Assembly: GCF_051400755.1 (NCBI RefSeq)
Contig: NZ_JBLFFL010000003.1
Coordinates: 62,001 to 126,000, forward strand
Length of the DNA: 64,000 nt
Reading direction: 5' to 3'
From: Parapedobacter sp051400755
Lineage (GTDB): Bacteria; Bacteroidota; Bacteroidia; Sphingobacteriales; Sphingobacteriaceae
Below the pieces are notes generated by a model that ran no database searches, was not told where the DNA came from, and worked only from the letters and a program-made list of their open reading frames with translations. Made by a program: the position numbers and the translations under genes. Shown here one piece after another: positions 45,518 through 52,915 of this stretch; positions within the stretch are counted from its first letter, which is position 1; each line of letters begins with the position of its first letter.

Positions 45518-46940
45518 TCTTTCTCTCCTACTCCTAACGACAATTGCCCATGCGCAAGAAACAGACTCATTAACACAGCGAACCGATTCGTTGAAGGTAC
45601 AGGTGGGAACCATGGCAACCTTTGCTTCCAAGGGTTTTCAACCCCTCTGGATCGAATCCAACCGTTTCGGAATGCTCAGTGAGGAGGGTATGGACCTGTC
45701 CACCCACATCGGGGCATGGGGCGCTCACACCTATCCAGCCGGAAAACATAATTTCCGCTTGGAATACGGCGCAAATATCGTCAACAATCAGCACTTCAAT
45801 CGGGTGGTGATCCAGCAGGGATACTTGAAAGCGCGGTATGGGGCGTTAGAGTTTCGCGGCGGACGGTTTCAAGAAATATTAGGCGAGGTAGACCCCTTGC
45901 TATCCACCGGTTCTCTGGGGCTCAGCGGCAATGCCTTACCCATCCCGAAAATCGGCTTTGCCTTTCCAGATTACACGCCGGTGCCCTATACCAACGGCTG
46001 GCTGCAAATCAAGGGATCGATCAGCCACGGCTGGATGGGCGAGGAACAATCCATGAAACGTGCTTGGCTGCACGAGAAGTCTTTTTATGCGAAATTGGGC
46101 AATGGACCCTTTAAAGTATTTGGCGGCGTGCAACACTTTGCCGTGTGGGCTGGCGAACGGGGCGATTTTAAACTGGATCGATCTTGGGCAGGCTTCTTCG
46201 ACGTCCTCTTCGTAAGAGAAGCGAATGACGGCAGCGATCCCGATGGGATACGGCCCAACCGTGCCGGCGATCAACGGGGTGTAATCGAATTCGGCGGTGA
46301 TTTAGAAATGAACGATATTCTATGGCACATGTACTTCCAAGTGCCGTTTGAGAGTGGTATGGGCATTGATATGCGTAACATCGACCGCGTTGGCGGCCTA
46401 AACGTAACCTTGAAAGACCATCATTGGTTGGATCGATTGATGTTTGAGTTTATCTATACCAAGCAGATGGAAAGTTTTCAAAGTGCTGAACTACAAAGTT
46501 ATTACAATAATGGCGTCTATGCTACCGGTTGGGAATACCAGTATCGGAGCATTGGAACACCGCTATTCCTCAACCTGCATCGCGGAGCTAATTTTCTTCC
46601 CGTCGAGGCGGTGGATTGGAAGAACGGCAGCACAGGAAATCTTGGCAACCGAAACTTCATCAATAACCGCATTGTGGGCGGACACATCGGCATGCTGCAC
46701 CGGTACGCGCCCGGCATTTCCGGAAGAACGATGCTGACCTATACCCGCAATTTCGGTACACATGATAATTTTATCACGGCCTCACCTCAAAATCAGTTCT
46801 ACAGCCTGCATGAGGTCTCTGTTGATCTGCAAACTGTGCCCGGCTTGCAATTGTCCGGCGGAGTGGCCGTGGATGCCGGCGGGTTTTATAATAATATAGG
46901 TGGGTTGCTGGGGATTAAATATGATATCGTGAATAGGTGA
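45501..46940 (+). CDS. wzi: Capsule assembly protein, Wzi family
   Basis: 479-residue outer-membrane beta-barrel with signal peptide 'MKNTLSLSLLLLTTIAHAQ'. The Caps_assemb_Wzi family attaches or retains exported polysaccharide at the surface. Diagnostic stretches: 'FRLEYGANIVNNQHFNRVVIQQGYLKARYGALEFRGGRFQE', 'RVGGLNVTLKDHHWLDRLMFEFIYTKQMES' and the C-terminal 'GGVAVDAGGFYNNIGGLLGIKYDIVN'. Last gene of the locus. Its stop lies four bases from the stop of the convergent tailspike-like gene, leaving no room for a terminator between them. Confidence 0.92.
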   Translation: MKNTLSLSLLLLTTIAHAQETDSLTQRTDSLKVQVGTMATFASKGFQPLWIESNRFGMLSEEGMDLSTHIGAWGAHTYPAGKHNFRLEYGANIVNNQHFNRVVIQQGYLKARYGALEFRGGRFQEILGEVDPLLSTGSLGLSGNALPIPKIGFAFPDYTPVPYTNGWLQIKGSISHGWMGEEQSMKRAWLHEKSFYAKLGNGPFKVFGGVQHFAVWAGERGDFKLDRSWAGFFDVLFVREANDGSDPDGIRPNRAGDQRGVIEFGGDLEMNDILWHMYFQVPFESGMGIDMRNIDRVGGLNVTLKDHHWLDRLMFEFIYTKQMESFQSAELQSYYNNGVYATGWEYQYRSIGTPLFLNLHRGANFLPVEAVDWKNGSTGNLGNRNFINNRIVGGHIGMLHRYAPGISGRTMLTYTRNFGTHDNFITASPQNQFYSLHEVSVDLQTVPGLQLSGGVAVDAGGFYNNIGGLLGIKYDIVNR

Positions 46941-46944
46941 TGTG

Positions 46945-48852
46945 TTATAGGTCAAGCAAACCTGCTGCCCGCATTTTAGTTTTAAGATCTCTTAATTCAT
47001 CGAGTATAGCCTGTACTTCCGTTTGGTTGTATGCAGCGCTTGGGGCCGTTGCAGTATCGGCAGATGCTACGGATGGGGTCCCTGCCGCTAATATTGCCGC
47101 CGTTTGGTTAGTTATGAGGCCGTACGCGGAAAGTGTTGTTAACAGATTTGATATGGCCTGCCCCGCAGTCGTCGCCGTTATTGATTGTTTGGCGATCCTT
47201 GAACCATTGAAAAAGGATATGGTCTGCCTTGAACCTTGATTAAGTGTATCAAACAGATTACCCATCATGTATGGACTTTCCAAGCCATTTAAATCGGTAG
47301 TTGCTCCTATCACAATATTCTCGGTTATTATCGAATTTGGTGACGCAGCGCCGGAGGACCAAAATCGGACGGGACCGCCGCCTGAAGTTACGGCATTCCC
47401 GTTTATGAAATTATTGGTGATGACGCAATACTCGGAACTGAAACTGATGGCGGATTGCTGGAAATTACCTCCTGTATCGGAATGGAACACAATAGAATTG
47501 CCAGAAATTATAACCTTCGTGGTCGTTCCAGTGACTATCCTCAGCCCTATCCTCGCCCCTACGGTATCCGGTCCTTTGTAATACACGCTATTCCCGACTA
47601 TCATTGCCGATGTACTGTTACTCGTAAGAGACTCTATCGTTATTCCATTTCTACAATTATTCAGCACGTTTGAAGTGATAGTTACAGAAGCGTCGTACAC
47701 ATTCCCGAACATCCTGATGCCGTAGGTAGGCCCTTCTATGGAATTGGAACAGATCACCATATTCCCGTAAGGCCTTTCTATATTCTGCATATCGATGGTC
47801 AGGTTGGCTATGATGCCTATCCCAGCGGTGCCAGTTATAATATTCCCAGTCACTACATTTCCCGAGTTACCGGCGTTCTCTATCCCATATTCCGTGAATC
47901 CGCTCAATATATTGCCTGAAACTATCGATTTGTTACCAACGGCGGATATACACATACTGTGTTCGAGGACGCCAACATTATCAATAACATTACCGGTTAT
48001 GATCGTACCCAGAACATCACCATAATCCTCTATCCCCATCCGGTTGCAGTTACGGAGGGTATTATCTTTAAGGATATGTCCCGTAACCGGTTCTGCGGCG
48101 TTACCATTAGCTGTCATACCATTAGCAGACGCATTAATTATGAGGCACCTTTCCACCAAAGTCCCGATAGCCCCGCTGGCAGTGTACCTTATCCCGGCAC
48201 CGTAAATCCGACAATCCGTTATTTTGTTGTCAATACAGCCTGAATTCACATCTATAGCCTGATTGTATTCTGTTGTAGGGGTAAGCTCGTCATTGACGAA
48301 AACATCTATATGGGATACCTGATTCTCGGTAGCCCCCATCATCCTAATGACATATTTACTTGTCTGCGACTGCGTGAGGCCCCTTACATCTATCTTTATC
48401 CCGCTTATTATATTCTTCCCGCCGGACAACCTAATGACCGTCCCCCAAGTAGCCAGATCACCGATTGCGGATACACCGGGTTTCAACGTAGGCCCTTCAC
48501 CGATAAGTTCCTTCCCGCCCTCTACCAAAATAGGTGAATTGACAATATAAGTCCCCGATTCCAAGAACAAGCTACCTGCCGGTGACGACAAGGCCAAATT
48601 TATCGCATCGGTATCGTCAGCAATGCCGTCCCCTCTGGCGCCGAACCACTTCACGTTTGCAGGACCGGTATAAGTGCGCTTTGCATAGCCACCGCCAATA
48701 CCAGTATCGACCTTGAAATACATCACATTGTCAACCTTGGAATCATCCATTATTGTGCCATCAGCCCAAACAGTCACTTTCTCCGCATTAAACGGCTCAC
48801 CCGTGAATCTGTCGAAATTATTAACGATGGTATTACCTACTAAATTCGCCAT
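46945..48852 (-). CDS. Phage tailspike-like protein with right-handed beta-helix
   Basis: 635 residues. N-terminal head-like part (1-75, 'TIVNNFDRFTGEPFNAEKVTVWADGT'), then a pectate-lyase-superfamily start motif 'NVKWFGARGDGIADDTDAINLAL' and about 400 residues of Asn/Gly/Ile-rich parallel beta-helix rungs ('ITGNVIDNVG', 'VSGNILSGFTEYGIENAGNSGNVVTGNIITG'). The C-terminus ends with a short helical trimerisation-like segment 'EVQAILDELRDLKTKMRAAGLLDL', common in Bacteroidota phage fibres. Likely a polysaccharide-binding or -degrading spike; no catalytic residues can be assigned by eye. Two bases after the small phage gene, in one operon. Confidence 0.8.
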   Translation of the reverse strand: MANLVGNTIVNNFDRFTGEPFNAEKVTVWADGTIMDDSKVDNVMYFKVDTGIGGGYAKRTYTGPANVKWFGARGDGIADDTDAINLALSSPAGSLFLESGTYIVNSPILVEGGKELIGEGPTLKPGVSAIGDLATWGTVIRLSGGKNIISGIKIDVRGLTQSQTSKYVIRMMGATENQVSHIDVFVNDELTPTTEYNQAIDVNSGCIDNKITDCRIYGAGIRYTASGAIGTLVERCLIINASANGMTANGNAAEPVTGHILKDNTLRNCNRMGIEDYGDVLGTIITGNVIDNVGVLEHSMCISAVGNKSIVSGNILSGFTEYGIENAGNSGNVVTGNIITGTAGIGIIANLTIDMQNIERPYGNMVICSNSIEGPTYGIRMFGNVYDASVTITSNVLNNCRNGITIESLTSNSTSAMIVGNSVYYKGPDTVGARIGLRIVTGTTTKVIISGNSIVFHSDTGGNFQQSAISFSSEYCVITNNFINGNAVTSGGGPVRFWSSGAASPNSIITENIVIGATTDLNGLESPYMMGNLFDTLNQGSRQTISFFNGSRIAKQSITATTAGQAISNLLTTLSAYGLITNQTAAILAAGTPSVASADTATAPSAAYNQTEVQAILDELRDLKTKMRAAGLLDL

Positions 48853-48854
48853 AG

Positions 48855-49040
48855 TTAAACCATTATAAATGTTTCATCCGATGGGGTAGGCGGCAAATCG
48901 CCAACAATACCTAAGTCAGCCCATGTGCCGCTTAATTTTTGCCAAATATGCGTTCCGTCTGGCGCTGTCTGATAGTACAGATCGCCGTCGATACCATCCC
49001 CCGACGTTGGGGCTACTGGGGATATGAATACCGTTGCCAT
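48855..49040 (-). CDS. Small phage structural protein
   Basis: 61 residues: 'VAPTSGDGIDGDLYYQTAPDGTHIWQKLSGTWADLG' is the Gly-Asp-Leu-Tyr-Tyr and Trp-rich pattern seen in phage tail fibre/carbohydrate-binding fragments (as in collagen-like fibre attachment segments of the form 'GxxGDxYY...W...'). Immediately upstream of the tailspike gene with two bases between. Probably a chaperone/attachment module for the spike. No signal or membrane segment. Confidence 0.6.
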   Translation of the reverse strand: MATVFISPVAPTSGDGIDGDLYYQTAPDGTHIWQKLSGTWADLGIVGDLPPTPSDETFIMV

Positions 49041-49219
49041 AGCCTGATTATTTATTTCTTATACTCGTCTTTCAACGATTGGATGCCTACAATGGGCAGG
49101 GAACCTCGGAAGTCATCACTGACTAAGATAGCTGTCAATATTTAATATAAAGTTACGGAAATAAAAAGTTATCGAGCGACACATCGAACAGATAAATATT
49201 GCCAAATACCCATTGATTA

Positions 49220-49256
49220 TTACTTTCAGTTACTATATTTGTTAACTGAAAAGTAA
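49220..49256 (+). promoter_or_regulatory. Promoter with flanking dyad before the LecA-like lectin gene
   Basis: A perfect TATATTTG -7 box (49234-49241) is bracketed by a near-perfect inverted repeat, TTACTTTCAGTTA (49220-49232) and TAACTGAAAAGTAA (49243-49256, one extra A). An ATTG around 49213 gives a weak -33. The dyad straddling the box is what a repressor site would look like. 40 bases upstream of the ATG. The rest of the 255-base gap 49041-49295 shows nothing else. Confidence 0.6.
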
Positions 49257-49295
49257 CATCGTTCCTTTACCTACCTAAACTACAAAACCACAGCC

Positions 49296-49676
49296 ATGAG
49301 ATTGTCAGTCAATCAATCTATGCTCATCAGAGTAGATGCAAAACAACCTTGGAATCCAACTGGTTTGGTCGTCATTACCGAAGAGACCTACGAATTTGTC
49401 TCCAAGGGACGCTGGAAGGAGTTCGTTATCAAAACAGATGCGGCTGGCCATTCAAGTTTTTTTAAGCGCCCCTTCAATCGGTATAAACGCTACCGGCAAG
49501 CAAAATGGCTTTCGCTGATCGGGTCGATCGATAAAACGCACGATTTCGAGATCGGGAAATCCAAAGTCATAACCATGCCATTTACGGGGGTACTATACCT
49601 ATTTGCAAATGACATACCCAACTGGTACTTCAACAACTCGGGAAAAATATCATTGCTGATCAAGCGGCTCAAATGA
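49296..49676 (+). CDS. LecA/PA-IL-like galactophilic lectin domain protein
   Basis: 126 residues, a single small beta-sandwich without signal peptide. The C-terminal 'LYLFANDIPNWYFNNSGKISLLI' corresponds to the PA-IL segment with 'YNDVPGTYGNNSG', which holds its calcium/sugar-binding Asp and Asn-Asn. The Asp-Ile-Pro and Asn-Asn-Ser-Gly are kept; PA-IL Thr104 is replaced by Asn. The N-terminal 'QPWNPTGLVVITEETYEFVSKGRWKEF' matches the start of the fold. So a calcium-dependent sugar-binding role is likely, though cytosolic export is unclear. It has its own dyad-controlled promoter, opposite to the phage genes. Confidence 0.7.
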   Translation: MRLSVNQSMLIRVDAKQPWNPTGLVVITEETYEFVSKGRWKEFVIKTDAAGHSSFFKRPFNRYKRYRQAKWLSLIGSIDKTHDFEIGKSKVITMPFTGVLYLFANDIPNWYFNNSGKISLLIKRLK

Positions 49677-49717
49677 CGGAAGGCAATGAGGCAAGGCAAA
49701 AAATAAACGGAAAAACT

Positions 49718-49725
49718 TATATTTG
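49718..49725 (+). promoter_or_regulatory. Candidate -7 box before the Rpn-like nuclease gene
   Basis: Perfect TATATTTG ending six bases before the ATG at 49731, so the start of transcription would fall on or very near the start codon (leaderless mRNA). No TTTG at -33. Confidence 0.4.
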
Positions 49726-49730
49726 CCATC

Positions 49731-50690
49731 ATGCCTAAGAAAAGAAATAAGACCAACAATAAACCACCCAAGCAGAATGATGAATTTTTGAAAGGTGCGT
49801 TCGAGGAGAACTTTACTGACTTTCTCCGTTTCCTTTATCCCAATGCGGATGAACTGTTTGATTTTGAACATGGATTCATGTTTATGGATAAGGAATTGCT
49901 TGAAATCATCCCCGACAGGGAGCGCAAGCAAGGCAAGCGTGTGGCAGACCTATTGGTGAAAGTTTACCTAAAGGACGGTGCCGAACGGCATATCCTGCTC
50001 AACACAGAGATAGAGGGTGGTGACGATACGACTTTTGCGGAGCGCATCTATGGGTACAATTACCGTATATGGGACAGATATCGCATTGCAGTGGCTACCA
50101 TCGCGGTTTTCACAGGCGGCCGTAGCCAGTCCAAGCCGGAGGAATACCGGAGAGAAGTGTTAGATACCACCATCAGTTTCCGTTACCGCACATACCACAT
50201 CTTCGATCACACCGAGGAAGAACTGCTGACTATGGACAATGCCTTTGCGCTTATTGTACTGGCTTGCCAAAAGGCATTGCTGGAGGGTAAGGTGCCGGAA
50301 AAGGAGCTTGGCGAGGACCGCAGCACCATCGCAAGGGCTTTGATTGCTTCCGATAAATATGATAAAGACCGTATAATTAATTTCTTGGTGTTTCTGAAAA
50401 ACTTTATTTTCATTGATGATGAGAAAATAAATCGTAACTTTGATAAGTTCATTTATGAAGTGACAGGAGGCGCTATTGAAATGGGTGTTATAGAAGTACT
50501 CAAAAAACAAGAACGGCAGCAGGGCTTACAACAGGGCTTACAACAGGGCTTACAGCAAAAAAGCTATGATGTAGTCGAAAACCTCATCCTTGATTTTGGC
50601 TTTACTGATGAACAGGCAGCAAGTGCCGCCGAGGTCTCCGTTGCTTTCGTGCGCAAAGTCCGCTCTGAATTGGCCAAAAAGAAGAAATAG
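49731..50690 (+). CDS. Rpn-family PD-(D/E)XK nuclease / putative transposase
   Basis: 319 residues. Core fold: 'GKRVADLLVKVYLKDGAERHILLNTEIEGGDDTTFAERIYGYNYRIWDRY', with Asp and the 'NTEIEG' Glu-x-Glu of the PD-(D/E)XK_2 (Transposase_31/Rpn) group, followed by 'VATIAVFTGG'. RpnA-type proteins are recombination-promoting nucleases, not classical IS transposases. Near residue 260 lies QGLQQGLQQGLQQ, encoded by three 12-base repeats (CAACAGGGCTTA-like), a known slippage-prone feature of this family. No inverted terminal repeats found nearby. Confidence 0.85.
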   Translation: MPKKRNKTNNKPPKQNDEFLKGAFEENFTDFLRFLYPNADELFDFEHGFMFMDKELLEIIPDRERKQGKRVADLLVKVYLKDGAERHILLNTEIEGGDDTTFAERIYGYNYRIWDRYRIAVATIAVFTGGRSQSKPEEYRREVLDTTISFRYRTYHIFDHTEEELLTMDNAFALIVLACQKALLEGKVPEKELGEDRSTIARALIASDKYDKDRIINFLVFLKNFIFIDDEKINRNFDKFIYEVTGGAIEMGVIEVLKKQERQQGLQQGLQQGLQQKSYDVVENLILDFGFTDEQAASAAEVSVAFVRKVRSELAKKKK

Positions 50691-50841
50691 CCAGGATGTG
50701 AAAGTGCTTAAAGAAACCCTGAAGTACTTTGACGTAGATTATGCCATTGAGGAATCAGCTGAGGATTACGTTTAAAAGACAGAAAACGAAAGCCAAGCTC
50801 ATCGCTTGACTCCCGCCCGACCGGGGACACCCCAATCCATT

Positions 50842-51018
50842 TTAACGCCCTCTCCCCTTCCACCTTTGTAGCAGCAGGGTGACCGCGAAACTCACCACCG
50901 CGCCGATGGCGGCAAGCACGGCTGTTTTGAGCACATCGTGCATGCCGAGCTGGCCGATGACACCCAGTAGCGTGCCGCCCGTGGTGCCGATGCCGAGCTG
51001 TTGGTTAGCCTTCATCAT
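50842..51018 (-). CDS. Holin-like small membrane protein
   Basis: 58 residues from ATG 51018 (ATG 51015 also possible): 'QQLGIGTTGGTLLGVIGQLGMHDVLKTAVLAAIGAVVSFAVTLLLQRWKGRGR', one or two helices and a basic tail, as in small phage holins. The chosen start lies five bases after a strong AAGGAGG (51020-51028 read on the minus strand). Starts overlap the stop of the upstream gene. A longer frame to 51054 would begin inside that gene and lacks a ribosome site. Confidence 0.6.
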   Translation of the reverse strand: MMKANQQLGIGTTGGTLLGVIGQLGMHDVLKTAVLAAIGAVVSFAVTLLLQRWKGRGR

Positions 51019-51226
51019 CTTCCTCCTTTCGGGTGGCGCCTTCCACCGCCTCAAGCACGCCCAGCGCCAGTGCGAGGTACTTGGCTACGGCCACCACCTT
51101 GGGCGGCAGCTTCATCGGGGAGGCAATTATCAGCTGGCTCGCTACGGCCAGCCCTTCCTTGATGCGTTCGTATAAGGTCGGCTTCCCCGCTTCGGGATGT
51201 CCGACGGCTTTTTTGTTATCGTTCAT
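51005..51226 (-). CDS. Small membrane-associated phage-like protein
   Basis: 73 residues. 'KPTLYERIKEGLAVASQLIIASPMKLPPKVVAVAKYLALALGVLEAVEGATRKEEDDEG': a helix-rich protein with two amphipathic/hydrophobic stretches (about 26-36 and 42-60) and an acidic end, resembling a spanin/holin partner but not assignable. Preceded by AAGGAG at the ideal distance from ATG 51226, unusual in this phylum. Overlaps the holin-like gene by 14 bases, so a coupled pair. Confidence 0.55.
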   Translation of the reverse strand: MNDNKKAVGHPEAGKPTLYERIKEGLAVASQLIIASPMKLPPKVVAVAKYLALALGVLEAVEGATRKEEDDEG

Positions 51227-51269
51227 ATTTTCTCCTTTCTTTTTGTGATTAATAAATGTGATTGGGGGC

Positions 51270-51343
51270 AGCTATGAATGTGCGACGCAACTGGAACGCT
51301 CGCTGCGCTCACGCCCCTAGGTTGCTTACGCACATTCATAGCT
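51270..51343. repeat. Nested hairpin, repeat family member B
   Basis: Perfect 15-base outer stem AGCTATGAATGTGCG (51270-51284) / CGCACATTCATAGCT (51329-51343). Inner stem GCAAC (51287-51291)/GTTGC (51321-51325). The 44-base interior is homologous to that of member C, but the outer stem is unrelated to it. Confidence 0.8.
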
Positions 51344-51370
51344 GCTTGGTGTAGAGGGCTGTGGAGTACT

Positions 51371-51400
51371 TTGGGTGTGCGACGCAACTGGAACGAATGG
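51371..51400. repeat. Truncated left half of a B-type repeat
   Basis: TGTGCGACGCAACTGGAACG repeats the left arm end and core start of member B, then stops; no matching right half follows. Member C begins nine bases later, so one element appears to have broken or been inserted into another. Confidence 0.6.
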
Positions 51401-51408
51401 GGTCGCTG

Positions 51409-51477
51409 TTAGAAAGCCCAACGAAACTGCAACGCTCCCTGCGGTCCGCGTCACTAGGTTTCTTTTGGGCTTTCTAA
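51409..51477. repeat. Nested hairpin, repeat family member C
   Basis: 12-base outer stem TTAGAAAGCCCA (51409-51420) / TGGGCTTTCTAA (51466-51477); inner stem GAAAC (51423-51427)/GTTTC (51458-51462). Relative to member B the C:G pair of the inner stem has become A:T, a compensatory change, while the core positions are mostly conserved, ending in CACTAGG versus CCCTAGG. Confidence 0.8.
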
Positions 51478-51528
51478 GCTGCTGGGTTATGGGGAGACGG
51501 AAGCGAAGCCCCAATTCCACCCCTACCG

Positions 51529-51604
51529 GTTTTACGCCTGCTGCAGAGCCAGCCTAGGAGATCCTAGCGTAGCGACGGAGATCCAGCTGGCGAGCAGCAG
51601 GCTA
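51529..51604. repeat. 76-base hairpin repeat, member D copy 1
   Basis: Identical over 76 bases to the copy at 51638-51713. Outer arms GCCTGCTGC (51536-51544)/GCAGCAGGC (51594-51602), inner arms GCCAGC (51548-51553)/GCTGGC (51586-51591), core with AGGAGATCC, TAGCGTAGCG and GGAGATCC. Confidence 0.85.
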
Positions 51605-51637
51605 CCCCCTCCAATCACCAACCAACCATCCCCATCT

Positions 51638-51713
51638 GTTTTACGCCTGCTGCAGAGCCAGCCTAGGAGATCCTAGCGTAGCGACGGAGATCCAGCTGGC
51701 GAGCAGCAGGCTA
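51638..51713. repeat. 76-base hairpin repeat, member D copy 2
   Basis: Exact second copy of 51529-51604, period 109. Here the stem extends outward: GTTTTA plus one bulged C on the left pairs with TAAAAC on the right. Ends nine bases before the stop codon of the DUF5675 gene. With members B and C it fills the 496-base gene-free gap 51227-51722. Confidence 0.85.
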
Positions 51714-51722
51714 AAACCCCAA

Positions 51723-52199
51723 TCACCAACCCCCGGATCCAGACGTGGAGCACCGGTTTAAAACCACCAACCGATCATTCCCCTTATCAATCTGCTCCAG
51801 CAGCAGCGGATACACATACTTGTACGCCGCGGCCGAGTGCATCACCTGATAATCACCGTCCAGCCGCTGCCAGTACGATCCCGCGAGCGGGCAGCCCAGT
51901 GTCTGCGTGTGGTAGTTGCCGATGTGGATGAACACCAGGCTGAAATCAGGGATGCCGGTGATCTCCACCATGCCCCGGTGCACCTTCGGATACTTCACAC
52001 CGTACTGCGCATTCATCCCCGCCCAGGGATTGAGCCGCAGGCGGTATGTTCCTTCGGGGATGCAGGTAAGGCCCTGTATCTTCTCCTTGCGGATGCTGTC
52101 TTCCAGCAGGTAGCAGCAGAACAGGCCGTCGATATAGAGGTGGCTCAGGGTACTGTCCTTCCCCTGCGCCACGCGGATGATTTTTATGGTATTGTCCAT
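51723..52199 (-). CDS. DUF5675 family protein (phage-associated)
   Basis: 158 residues, single-domain DUF5675: 'FCCYLLEDSIRKEKIQGLTCIPEGTYRLRLNPWAGMNAQYG', then 'FIHIGNYHTQTLGCPLAGSYW', reminiscent of YkuD/L,D-transpeptidase-like folds with a His and Cys placed as in a catalytic pair (His in 'FIHIGN', Cys in 'LGCPL'). The family occurs beside phage tail and lysis genes in Bacteroidota. Function unproved; a peptidoglycan-acting role would suit its position next to two holin-like genes. Separated from them by hairpin repeats. Confidence 0.8.
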   Translation of the reverse strand: MDNTIKIIRVAQGKDSTLSHLYIDGLFCCYLLEDSIRKEKIQGLTCIPEGTYRLRLNPWAGMNAQYGVKYPKVHRGMVEITGIPDFSLVFIHIGNYHTQTLGCPLAGSYWQRLDGDYQVMHSAAAYKYVYPLLLEQIDKGNDRLVVLNRCSTSGSGGW

Positions 52200-52216
52200 T
52201 TGATATTGGGTTAAGA

Positions 52217-52852
52217 TTACCGTTCTATTTCGCCCAGGTATTGACTATCCGAAAACCGTTTGTGGTCGCGTTCAGCGGTACAGGCGTATACCAACAGTCG
52301 GCTGCCGAGGGGTTCAGCCGAAATGTCCACAGCTACTTCCCCTGCATCGCGCGTAGCCTCACCCGTGAGCAGCACACCCTCCTTCGCTTGGTAGATCAGC
52401 ATGTACACCACGTCATCGGCAAAGGCATTGCCGAAGTGGTCGACATTCGGCGTCCAAGCCAGCTTCAGCAGTGTGCCGACAGTGGTCACCGAAGGCTTCA
52501 ACAACCGGCGTAGGGTACCCCTTGTCAGTTGAACATGGGCGGCGTCGATGTACAGATCAGGATATTCGCCCGCCACCGCGTGTGTGATGGCCAGTGCCGT
52601 TGCCCGGCTCAGGGCTCCGGTTTTGGATCCACGGTCTGTAGGCGACGCAAAGCCGCGGTAAATAATTTCGCGCAGCGGACTGAGAAACCGCATCACCATT
52701 GTCATTCTTGCCCGCGTTTCCAGCTGCCGTGCCGTGGGCGGTTTCGCCGATTTTTTCGGGCGCTTGCGCAGATAGAACCCCGTAGGTCCCATGCAGCCCA
52801 CCATATCACCTACCCTTCCTGAAAAAGTCAGTAAATCAATTAATTTAGCCAT
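52217..52852 (-). CDS. DUF6266 family protein, copy 2
   Basis: 211 residues, the second of two paralogues. 'LIDLLTFSGRVGDMVGCMGPTGFYLRKRPKKSAKPPTARQLETRARMTMVMRFLSPLREIIYRGF' follows the DUF6266 pattern of a Gly-rich start, Lys/Arg-Pro stretch and long helix. C-terminal half has Ig-like features ('VGTLLKLAWTPN'). No signal peptide or membrane helix. Function unknown; the family is Bacteroidota-restricted and co-occurs with DUF5675, which follows after a 17-base gap here. Confidence 0.8.
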   Translation of the reverse strand: MAKLIDLLTFSGRVGDMVGCMGPTGFYLRKRPKKSAKPPTARQLETRARMTMVMRFLSPLREIIYRGFASPTDRGSKTGALSRATALAITHAVAGEYPDLYIDAAHVQLTRGTLRRLLKPSVTTVGTLLKLAWTPNVDHFGNAFADDVVYMLIYQAKEGVLLTGEATRDAGEVAVDISAEPLGSRLLVYACTAERDHKRFSDSQYLGEIER

Positions 52853-52915
52853 TGTTGCATGATTTAATGAACCGGAGCACGAAGCTCCAGTCCAAGGTTT
52901 ATGATATCCTGAGCA

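Noticed and set aside
49731..50690. Insertion sequence
   Set aside because: The gene is an Rpn-type nuclease; I found no terminal inverted repeats or target duplication around it.
50696..50775. Possible short protein end 'VLKETLKYFDVDYAIEESAEDYV'
   Set aside because: Looks protein-like and acidic but has no credible own start; the frame only overlaps the end of the nuclease gene. May be a remnant, not enough to call.
51375..51557. 60-codon frame across the hairpin repeats
   Set aside because: Consists of repeat sequence; translation is low-information and has no start context.
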